Below, piece after piece: positions 6,292-12,191 of a stretch of 12,831 bases of DNA. The notes beneath the pieces are model-generated. The model saw only the letters and a program-made list of their open reading frames with translations, made no database searches and had not been told where the DNA came from. Location of the stretch: positions 1-12,831 of the forward strand of contig CAZUGK010000118.1 of assembly GCA_964619815.1 (NCBI GenBank), read 5' to 3'. The position numbers and the translations under genes are program-made. The stretch's first letter is position 1. Every line of letters begins with the position of its first letter. The DNA is from BRH-c25 sp964619815. Lineage in GTDB: Bacteria > Bacillota > Clostridia > Lutisporales > Lutisporaceae.

Positions 6292-6831
6292 TTATTTTTT
6301 ATACTTCAATATTATATCCTTCATGAATTTTATCTGCTCCTTGTTCCCGAAGTACCGCTTAGGCAATACAAAAGCAAGATCCTTATTGTCAATAAAAAGT
6401 GCAAACCCGTGAGAAAAATCAAATACTCTTTTCATTTTCTTCCATGAGTATTCCAGCTTGGAATCCCCAAGTAATACGATGAATTTATCCCCGCTTATTT
6501 TTATATCAATGTCCTTATCAAGGAATTTGTGCGTCTTTGCATCCTTAAATGCAATCAAATAGGTTCTTGCAAAGGGAGTAGAAAACAAAATCACAATTAT
6601 GAGGTCAATTACCATGCCCTTAAGAGTTGACAGATCAAAAGCTCTGGTTGATGAAGCCATATAAATCAATGAAATAAGGCTTAAGGAATAAATTATGATT
6701 ATGATACCGGATAATATGCTGATTATCATGCCGGAAGGCTTTAAATTGAACATGGAAAAATAGTAACGGAAATAATCCAGCATAGTAAGCCTGACCTTAA
6801 TATCAAAGGTTTTTTCTTGCATTTCTGACAT
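6292..6831 (-). CDS. YcxB-like membrane protein
   Basis: A 179-aa protein with a hydrophilic N-terminus starting with a short beta-like segment (KTFDIKVRLTMLDYFRYYF). Two transmembrane spans follow, about residues 34-58 and 71-90. The C-terminal cytoplasmic domain, about 105-179, carries the YcxB-like pattern of a strand-rich region, YSWKKMKRVFD with W130, then LFIDNKDLAFVLPKRYF and EQIKFMKDII. The family is widespread in Firmicutes and its function is not known. GGGAG seven bases before the ATG is the ribosome binding site. A promoter with perfect TATAAT lies 36 nt upstream on the minus strand. It is divergent from the deacetylase gene; whether it is co-transcribed with the ligase gene 143 bp downstream is unclear. 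Confidence 0.75.
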   Translation of the reverse strand: MSEMQEKTFDIKVRLTMLDYFRYYFSMFNLKPSGMIISILSGIIIIIYSLSLISLIYMASSTRAFDLSTLKGMVIDLIIVILFSTPFARTYLIAFKDAKTHKFLDKDIDIKISGDKFIVLLGDSKLEYSWKKMKRVFDFSHGFALFIDNKDLAFVLPKRYFGNKEQIKFMKDIILKYKK

Positions 6832-6867
6832 AAAATCACTCCCTGCTTTTTTTTAACTGTTAGATTT

Positions 6868-6896
6868 ATTATATTTAATTTTTGACTTCCGGTCCA
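6868..6896 (-). promoter_or_regulatory. Promoter of the ycxB-like gene
   Basis: On the minus strand a perfect TATAAT (6873-6868) lies 17 bp downstream of TGGACC (6896-6891), a 4/6 match to the -35 consensus. The -10 is 36 nt before the start codon. The -35 overlaps the first ACTTCCGG direct repeat. Confidence 0.5.
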
Positions 6897-6934
6897 TACA
6901 AATTAACTTGTATATTATTCTACTTCCGGATCAT
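6885..6934. repeat. Direct repeats flanking an inverted repeat in a divergent promoter region
   Basis: ACTTCCGGTCCAT (6885-6897) and ACTTCCGGATCAT (6922-6934) match at 11 of 13 positions with starts 37 bp apart. Between them ATACAA (6896-6901) and TTGTAT (6908-6913) form a 6-bp inverted repeat. The set lies between two divergent genes and overlaps the -35 of the minus-strand gene, so it may bind a shared regulator. Confidence 0.45.
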
Positions 6935-6976
6935 CTGAATAAATTATCTATGAAAGAATGATTTTGGAGGTGTAAA

Positions 6977-7747
6977 GTGAAGCTTGGAATTAAAAAAAAC
7001 AACTATGGCTTAAATATACTGCTGGTGATGCTGATAGTAAGTATTTCTCTCATATATAATTATATAGGCTATAACCAGCTGCTGAATGTTTTCCGGAACA
7101 ACAGCAGGGAGCTTCCGGTATACTGTGTGGAAACGCCGGAAAAAAAGATTGCCATATCCTTCGATGCTGCATGGGGTGCCAATTATACGGAGGATTTGCT
7201 TGGAATTCTTAAGAAGTACGATGTTAAGACGACTTTCTTCCTGGTTGGCTTTTGGGTGGATAAGTACCCTGAAATGGTAAAAAGAATTGATGAAGAAGGA
7301 CATGAAATCGGCAACCACTCCTCAAAACACCCGCATATGTCACAGCTTTCAAAGGAGCAGATTGTAGAGGAGCTTACAAAGACATCAAGTAAAATAGAAG
7401 CTATTACCAATAAAAAGGTTACTCTCTTCCGTCCTCCCTTCGGGGATTATAACAACAGGCTGGTATCAACCTCCAGGGAGCTGGGCCTGCAAGTAATACA
7501 GTGGGATGTGGATTCTCTGGACTATAAGGATTACGGTGCTGATGCAATATCAAAGAGAGTGTTGTCCAAGGTGAAAAACGGCTCTATTGTGCTGTTCCAT
7601 AACAACGCAACGTATACAAAGGATGCGCTTCCTGTTATACTGGAGAACCTGCATAAGGAAGGATACAAGATAGTGCCCATATCCGAGCTTGTATATAAGG
7701 AGAATTACTACATAGACCATGCAGGAATGCAGAAGCTGTTGAGATGA
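6977..7747 (+). CDS. PdaB-like sporulation-type polysaccharide deacetylase
   Basis: A 256-aa NodB-homology carbohydrate esterase family 4 protein. An N-terminal signal anchor at about residues 12-32 places the catalytic domain outside the membrane. Motif 1 is SFDAAWG with the catalytic-base aspartate D63; the second aspartate of the classical TFDDG, a metal ligand, is Ala64. Other motifs are NHSSKH (H114, H118), RPPFGDYN (152-159), WDVDSLDY (176-183) and LFHN (H208). The SFDxxWG variant is typical of the PdaB/YbaN group linked to spore cortex modification. Start is GTG at 6977 with TGGAGGTG six bases upstream. It is divergent from the ycxB-like gene. The substrate is probably peptidoglycan; the exact PdaB role is inferred, and weak metal dependence is possible. 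Confidence 0.9.
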   Translation: MKLGIKKNNYGLNILLVMLIVSISLIYNYIGYNQLLNVFRNNSRELPVYCVETPEKKIAISFDAAWGANYTEDLLGILKKYDVKTTFFLVGFWVDKYPEMVKRIDEEGHEIGNHSSKHPHMSQLSKEQIVEELTKTSSKIEAITNKKVTLFRPPFGDYNNRLVSTSRELGLQVIQWDVDSLDYKDYGADAISKRVLSKVKNGSIVLFHNNATYTKDALPVILENLHKEGYKIVPISELVYKENYYIDHAGMQKLLR

Positions 7748-7816
7748 AAACTTACAATGCTGTTTCAATACCATTTTTGTGAAATATGTGGTATGTTAAG
7801 ATAAGATAAAATTAAA

Positions 7817-7841
7817 ATATTCATGAATAATGTATGAATAT
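7817..7841. promoter_or_regulatory. Palindromic ATTCAT cluster upstream of the RNA methyltransferase
   Basis: TATTCATGAATA at 7818-7829 is a perfect 12-bp palindrome and is followed by another half-site TATGAATA at 7833-7840. The outer arms ATATTCAT and ATGAATAT are also perfect inverted copies. The cluster is about 50 bp before the start codon at 7893. It resembles a multi-site operator, but the DNA is AT-rich. Confidence 0.35.
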
Positions 7842-7892
7842 GTGTACAGAATGAAAATTATCAGCAAGCAAAAAAGAAAACGGAGGATGCAA

Positions 7893-9071
7893 ATGTCTAA
7901 AATAGAACTGGTGGCGCCTTGTAATTTTGCTGTGGAGGCAACATTGTCCAGGGAAATAAAGAATCTGGGCTATGAAATAACAAAGGTGGAGGACGGAAGA
8001 GTAGCCTTTATGGCAGACGAAGAAGGAATATGCAGATCAAATTTATGGCTGCGGACTGCAGAGAGGATACTTGTAAAGATAGGGGAATTTGAAGCTTTTT
8101 CCTTTGAGGAGCTGTTTGAAAAGATAAAGAGGCTGAAATGGCATGAATGGATACCCAAAGATGCGGAATTTCCTGTTGCAAAGGCATCCTCAATCAAGTC
8201 AAAGCTTTTCAGCACATCTGATATACAGGCAATAGTCAAAAAGGCAGTAGTTGAAAGTATGAAGAGCAAATATAAGGTGCAGTGGTTTGAAGAAACAGGG
8301 GAAAAGTACCCAATACATGTTTTCCTTAACAAGGATAAGGTAGCATTGTATTTAGATACTACCGGACTGTCGCTGCATAAAAGAGGCTACAGGGAATTAT
8401 CCAATGCCGCTCCAATAAAAGAGACGCTGGCAGCCCTTATGGTGCTTCTTACACCGTGGAAAGCCGACAGGGCCTTTATAGATCCTTTCTGTGGTTCAGG
8501 TACGATACCTATAGAAGCTGCCATGATTGGATTAAATATGGCTCCGGGGCTGAGAAGAAGCTTTACATCGGAAAACTGGCGGTGGGTTACCGGTAAGGTA
8601 TGGGAAAGAGCAAGGGAAGAGGCCAAGTCTCTTATGAGGCATGATATGGAGCTTAATATACAGGGCTATGATATTGACGAGTCTGCTCTCAAGGTGGCAA
8701 GAAACAATGCAAGGCTGGCAGGGCTTGAAGACAGGCTTCATTTTCAGAAAAGAGATATGAGGGAGCTAAGCAGCAAGGACAGGTATGGTTTTATTGTAAC
8801 CAATCCGCCCTATGGAGAAAGGCTGTCTGACCAAAAGAGTGTGGAAGGCCTCTACAGGGAAATGGGAAAGGTTTTTGCAAAGCTTGATACCTGGTCCTTT
8901 TACATAATTACTTCCCATGAAGAGTTTGAAAAGTTCTTCGGAAGAAGGGCGGATAAAAAAAGAAAACTATATAATGGCATGATGAGGACGGATTTGTACC
9001 AATTCTTTGGCCCGAAGCCTCCGAGACCGGCAAGTCATGAAAACACAATACCGGCTGGAATTGAAAAATAA
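7893..9071 (+). CDS. ypsC: THUMP-domain class I SAM-dependent RNA methyltransferase (YpsC/RlmL type)
   Basis: A 392-aa protein with an N-terminal ferredoxin-like and THUMP RNA-binding region (about 1-155) and a C-terminal methyltransferase domain. SAM motif I is DPFCGSGTIPIEAA (197-210). D260 (QGYDID) is the acidic strand-2 residue. The catalytic NPPYGERL (304-311) marks N2-guanine methylation. The family includes B. subtilis YpsC and the RlmL half of E. coli RlmKL, which makes m2G2445 in 23S rRNA; that site is assumed, not shown. Start is ATG 7893, with CGGAGG ending seven bases before it. In-frame ATGs at 7830 and 7887 are rejected because one lacks a ribosome binding site and the other abuts it. 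A strong hairpin terminator follows the stop. Confidence 0.93.
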   Translation: MSKIELVAPCNFAVEATLSREIKNLGYEITKVEDGRVAFMADEEGICRSNLWLRTAERILVKIGEFEAFSFEELFEKIKRLKWHEWIPKDAEFPVAKASSIKSKLFSTSDIQAIVKKAVVESMKSKYKVQWFEETGEKYPIHVFLNKDKVALYLDTTGLSLHKRGYRELSNAAPIKETLAALMVLLTPWKADRAFIDPFCGSGTIPIEAAMIGLNMAPGLRRSFTSENWRWVTGKVWERAREEAKSLMRHDMELNIQGYDIDESALKVARNNARLAGLEDRLHFQKRDMRELSSKDRYGFIVTNPPYGERLSDQKSVEGLYREMGKVFAKLDTWSFYIITSHEEFEKFFGRRADKKRKLYNGMMRTDLYQFFGPKPPRPASHENTIPAGIEK

Positions 9072-9087
9072 GCTGTAAAACATGTTA

Positions 9088-9133
9088 ACCCCCTAATACA
9101 CGCTTAATATAATGTATTAAGGGGGTGTTTTAT
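9088..9133 (+). terminator. Terminator hairpin that also carries the next ORF's ribosome binding site
   Basis: ACCCCC (9088-9093) pairs with GGGGGT (9121-9126) and TAATACA (9094-9100) with TGTATTA (9113-9119). This gives a 13-bp stem with one bulged A and a 12-nt loop, followed by GTTTTATT. It ends the RNA methyltransferase unit. The same GGGGGTG is the only ribosome binding site for the ORF at 9135, so any read-through transcript would have that site buried. Confidence 0.7.
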
Positions 9134-9134
9134 T

Positions 9135-9323
9135 ATGGGAAATGACCTTTTTAAGCAGTTCCGCAGGGCATTTTTGATAGGGTCGCTTTTTTCAGGTGCT
9201 TCATCATTGTCAAGAATATTTAATGAGACTGAAAATGAGCTGGAGGACATGATTAAGTATGTAGATAAAAAGGTTAAGACACAGAAAATTTTGGATAGCA
9301 AATATTTTAAGAATGGAAAGTGA
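9135..9323 (+). CDS. Small hypothetical protein, 62 aa
   Basis: An ORF from ATG 9135 to TGA 9321-9323. The N-terminal third (LFKQFRRAFLIGSLFSGASSLSRIF) is amphipathic to weakly hydrophobic; the rest is charged (NETENELEDMIKYVDKKVK) and likely helical. It is too weakly hydrophobic for a sure membrane span. Codon use matches its neighbours. The ribosome binding site AAGGGGGTG lies in the 3' arm of the preceding terminator hairpin, so translation may need that hairpin opened or a transcript starting inside it. It lies 45 nt before the MurE-like gene in the same direction and may be co-transcribed. I do not recognise the family and propose no function. Confidence 0.5.
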   Translation: MGNDLFKQFRRAFLIGSLFSGASSLSRIFNETENELEDMIKYVDKKVKTQKILDSKYFKNGK

Positions 9324-9368
9324 TAAGAAAGCAATACTAAACGATATAAGAAAATAGGAGTTGGTAAA

Positions 9369-10685
9369 ATGTACGTGGACAGTATGGGGAACATAGGTGT
9401 AACAGCGGATCCGCAAAAGGTAAGGCCGGGAATGATATATATCGATTTGTCCGGCAGAAGAAACAGAAGACAAATATACGAAGCTTATATGAACGGAGCA
9501 TATCTGATTTTTACTCCCTATAATATATCTGATCCGGATCTTCCTGTGATAAAAGTCAAAAATCCGCAGGATACGCTTTACATGATGTTTGACAAATTCT
9601 ACGGGGCTAAGGAGCATCAGGCAAAGCTTGTTGCAGTATTTGGAGACAGTGATAAGAGCGTACTGCTTGAATTGGTACAGAGGATATTATATGAGAAAAA
9701 TACTGGCAATAAAGAGTGGATTGATACTCTACCGATTACTATTGACGCAAATATAAGCAATCTTTTTTATCATGGAAATATAGTCATTGACTGTGCAATT
9801 CTAACTGATATTGGATATGTAGCAGATGGTTCCGGGAATCCGGCAGCAGCTGAATACATATCAAGGCTGCTTTTGGAAAAGACTGTCATAATAAATAATG
9901 ATGAGCCGAATGCAATGAAAGTAATAGCGGCCTGCAAGGACATCACACCTATTACCTACGGACTTAATAAGAAAGCATCTATAACTGCATCCAGCATTGA
10001 CATCGAAGAAAACATATGTTTTAACTACTGCGTGCAGAGAGGTTTTAAAAGCAGAAGCGGAAATATTATTGAACCTTTTGAAATTCCCTTACGCTTAAAT
10101 GCCCTTGGATTACACAATGTGTATAATGCTTTGGCTGCAATAACCTGCGGCTTGTATTATGATGCCGACATCGAAAATATAAAACGCCTGGTAGAGGGTT
10201 ATAAGGCTCCGGCAAGGCACTTCCAAAAAATATATGAGGGAGATTATACTATAATCGATAATTACTGCAGTTCAATATATGATTACAATGCAGCCTTTGA
10301 GTCACTGCAGATTTTGAATTACGAGGATTTGATGATGGTTATCTCTGTTTCGCAGAATACAAGCATGAGTTTTCATGGGGAGAAGGCGCACCTGATAGCT
10401 GAATGGGCTAAAATGCTGAAGTGCAAAGAAGTAATTTTAACCAGCTGTATGGATGGTGATTCACGTATCGGGGAGCTTCCGCTTAAAAGTATCAGAATCT
10501 ATAAGAAGATTTTTAAAGAAAATGATATTCCCTTCAGATATTATCATTTGCTTCAGGATGCAATACTCAGAGGTATGCTGATGTTAAATAAAAAGGATCT
10601 CATGATGCTGATTGGAAGCGATGAAATGAATATGGCGCAAAGGTTTTTATTCAGGCACTTAAGACCCTCGAGCAATATTCACTGA
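9369..10685 (+). CDS. MurE-like Mur ligase homologue with altered catalytic motifs
   Basis: A 438-aa protein that follows the MurE (UDP-MurNAc-tripeptide synthetase) plan over its whole length. The N-terminal domain has VRPGMIYIDLSGRR and a GAYLIFTP strand (about 18-50). The central domain begins at AKLVAVFGDSDKS (85-97). GLHNVYNALAA (247-257) precedes the C-terminal domain. Key motifs are altered: TGTNGKT is FGDSDKS, keeping G92, K96 and S97 but losing the second glycine; the DHLDxHG region reads GYVADGS (149-155); DYAH reads DNYC (297-300); the DNPR region reads SCMDGDSR (359-366); and a GKGHE-like end is absent. The reading frame is intact with normal codon use, so it is not a decayed gene. 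It is probably a non-catalytic or repurposed paralogue. AGGAG eight bases upstream supports the ATG. Confidence 0.8.
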   Translation: MYVDSMGNIGVTADPQKVRPGMIYIDLSGRRNRRQIYEAYMNGAYLIFTPYNISDPDLPVIKVKNPQDTLYMMFDKFYGAKEHQAKLVAVFGDSDKSVLLELVQRILYEKNTGNKEWIDTLPITIDANISNLFYHGNIVIDCAILTDIGYVADGSGNPAAAEYISRLLLEKTVIINNDEPNAMKVIAACKDITPITYGLNKKASITASSIDIEENICFNYCVQRGFKSRSGNIIEPFEIPLRLNALGLHNVYNALAAITCGLYYDADIENIKRLVEGYKAPARHFQKIYEGDYTIIDNYCSSIYDYNAAFESLQILNYEDLMMVISVSQNTSMSFHGEKAHLIAEWAKMLKCKEVILTSCMDGDSRIGELPLKSIRIYKKIFKENDIPFRYYHLLQDAILRGMLMLNKKDLMMLIGSDEMNMAQRFLFRHLRPSSNIH

Positions 10686-10695
10686 TAGCTTGAAT

Positions 10696-10741
10696 ACTCC
10701 CGCCGAAGCCACGAATAAGTTGCAGCGGCGGGTGTTTTTTT
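10696..10741 (+). terminator. Intrinsic terminator after the MurE-like gene
   Basis: CCCGCCG (10699-10705) pairs with CGGCGGG (10726-10732) around a 20-nt loop, with outer A-T and C-G pairs across one mismatch. A run of seven T follows at 10735-10741. It separates the MurE-like unit from the SSB-like gene. Confidence 0.88.
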
Positions 10742-10839
10742 GCAAACGGTAAAAATAATTCATATTATATGTTTCTAGTGAATATGTATACTGTAGGTTA
10801 AACCTGAAATACGCAAGAACAAGGAAAGGAGTGGGGCTT

Positions 10840-11508
10840 ATGACCGATAAGGTCATTGAGAGCAACAATGTTACCGTATACGGGACGGTAACTTCCAAGC
10901 CGGAGTTTAGCCATGAAATGTATGGCGAGGGTTTTTATACGGTATACCTGGAGGTTCCAAGACTGAGCGATATCTCTGATGTACTGCCTGTTACAATATC
11001 AGAGAGGCTGGTCTTAGGGCAGAATATTGATGTGGGCTCAACTCTCCTCGTTGAAGGACAGCTGAGGTCGTACAACAAATATCAGGAAGGGAATAATAAG
11101 CTTATACTTACGGTCTTTGCAAGAAATTTAAAGCCTGTGGAGCAGGAAATGAAAAATCCGAACCAAATATATCTGGATGGCTACATATGCAAGAAGCCAA
11201 TATACAGAACTACGCCCTTCGGTCGTGAGATAACCGATATGCTGCTTGCAGTAAACAGGCCATATAACAAATCCGATTACATACCGTGCATTGCTTGGGG
11301 CAGAAATGCCAGATACTCTGAGAACCTTAAGGTAGGCGACAGAATAAGGATATGGGGCAGAATACAGAGCAGGAACTATCAGAAAAAAGTGTCGGAGGAT
11401 GAGGTCATCACCAGGACTGCATATGAGGTATCTATATCGAAAATGGAGGTATGCAATGCTGAAACAGGAGAAATTGAAAGCTTCGTAGATGAAGAGCAGA
11501 AAGAATAG
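10840..11508 (+). CDS. Tandem OB-fold single-stranded DNA-binding-like protein
   Basis: A 222-aa protein with two OB-fold-like halves. The C-terminal half, about 109-205, matches the SSB family best: IYLDGYICKKPIYRTTPFGRE, ITDMLLAVNRPYNKSDYIPCIAWG and LKVGDRIRIWGRIQSRNY. The N-terminal half, about 11-98, shows a similar strand order (VTVYGTVTSKPEFS, FYTVYLEVPR, GSTLLVEGQLRSYN, LTVFARNLKPV) but is more divergent. The usual SSB C-terminal tip DDDIPF is absent; the protein ends in an acidic ESFVDEEQKE. Start is ATG 10840 with AAAGGAG at 10825-10831; the in-frame GTG at 10831 lies in that site. A weak TATACT at 10787-10792 may be its -10. It is bounded by terminators on both sides, so it is transcribed alone. 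It is probably an accessory SSB rather than the replicative one. Confidence 0.82.
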   Translation: MTDKVIESNNVTVYGTVTSKPEFSHEMYGEGFYTVYLEVPRLSDISDVLPVTISERLVLGQNIDVGSTLLVEGQLRSYNKYQEGNNKLILTVFARNLKPVEQEMKNPNQIYLDGYICKKPIYRTTPFGREITDMLLAVNRPYNKSDYIPCIAWGRNARYSENLKVGDRIRIWGRIQSRNYQKKVSEDEVITRTAYEVSISKMEVCNAETGEIESFVDEEQKE

Positions 11509-11511
11509 TAT

Positions 11512-11545
11512 AAAAAGCGCAAGTGCCGAAGCATTGCGCTTTTTT
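11512..11545 (+). terminator. Intrinsic terminator after the SSB-like gene
   Basis: AAAAAGCGCAA (11512-11522) pairs with TTGCGCTTTTT (11534-11544). The stem continues across one bulged G with TGC/GCA capped by a CGAA tetraloop. The 3' arm runs into six T. This is a very strong terminator, and its A-rich 5' arm means it may also act on the minus strand. Confidence 0.92.
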
Positions 11546-11579
11546 GCATATTTGTATTTTAAATATTGCTCAGTCAAGC

Positions 11580-11585
11580 TATAAT
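11580..11585 (+). promoter_or_regulatory. Candidate -10 box for cobO
   Basis: A perfect TATAAT lies 47 nt before the cobO start and after the preceding terminator. The best -35 at 17-bp spacing is TTTTAA (11557-11562), a weak 3/6 match. There is no room for a cobalamin riboswitch between the terminator and the gene. Confidence 0.4.
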
Positions 11586-11632
11586 AGTTATAGGTGAATA
11601 CATGAATCTAACAACTGGAGGAGATGATAGTT

Positions 11633-12169
11633 TTGAGGCTTGAAAAAGGACTTATTCAGGTTTATACAGGTGATGGAAAGGGGAAGACTACAGCGGCGCT
11701 GGGACAAGGGCTCAGATCCTGCGGCAGGGGTCTTAAGGTATGTATGGTGCAATTCTTAAAGGGTGGAGACACAGGAGAACTGCATAGTGTTAAAAAGCTG
11801 CACCCTTTATTTGAAATATTCAGGTTTGAAAAGGAAAGGGGCTTCTTCTGGACTCTTTCTGAACAGGAAAAGTGTGAGCTCAAGGAAGATATTGACAAGG
11901 GTTTTGAGTTCATAAAAAGTGTCGTCTCAAAAAATGAATGTGATATATTGATTATTGATGAGCTGCTGGGAGTGCTGGGCAACAAGCTTCTTGAGGTCAA
12001 TGAGGTGGTTGAGCTTCTAAAGTCGAAGCCTGACACAATGGAGATAATTATCACAGGAAGGAATGTTCCGAAAGAAATACTTGAGGTTGCTGATTTGGTA
12101 ACAGAAATGAGAGAGATTAAACATTACTTCAGAAATGGAGTTCCTGCAAGGGAAGGCATAGAATCTTAG
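11633..12169 (+). CDS. cobO: Cob(I)yrinic acid a,c-diamide adenosyltransferase (CobO type)
   Basis: The enzyme transfers the 5'-deoxyadenosyl group of ATP to the reduced cobalt of corrinoids, giving adenosylcobalamin precursors, in the cytoplasm. The 178-aa size is normal. The family signature is GLIQVYTGDGKGKTTAALG, with the P-loop GDGKGKTT at 13-20. Also visible are VCMVQFLKGG, DILIIDELLG (the Walker B-like segment), IIITGRNVP and ADLVTEMREIKHYF near the end. I favour TTG 11633 as start because GGAGGAG (11617-11623) sits nine bases before it; the ATG at 11624 directly abuts that site and would add three residues. No other cobalamin gene is in view, so a salvage role is likely. A YitT-family gene starts 22 nt after its stop and is probably co-transcribed. 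Confidence 0.93.
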   Translation: MRLEKGLIQVYTGDGKGKTTAALGQGLRSCGRGLKVCMVQFLKGGDTGELHSVKKLHPLFEIFRFEKERGFFWTLSEQEKCELKEDIDKGFEFIKSVVSKNECDILIIDELLGVLGNKLLEVNEVVELLKSKPDTMEIIITGRNVPKEILEVADLVTEMREIKHYFRNGVPAREGIES

Positions 12170-12191
12170 TAAAAGGTAAAGAAGGGATAGG

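Noticed and set aside
7830..7892. Upstream start for the THUMP methyltransferase at ATG 7830
   Set aside because: The extension is very basic, has no ribosome binding site and runs through the CGGAGG that serves the ATG at 7893.
9369..10685. MurE-like gene as a decayed pseudogene
   Set aside because: There is no frameshift or internal stop over 438 codons, and the ribosome binding site and terminator are intact.
10831..10839. GTG start of the SSB-like gene at 10831
   Set aside because: The GTG lies inside the AAAGGAG ribosome binding site of the ATG at 10840.
11509..11632. Cobalamin riboswitch upstream of cobO
   Set aside because: Only about 87 nt remain after the terminator and no conserved B12-box sequence is visible.
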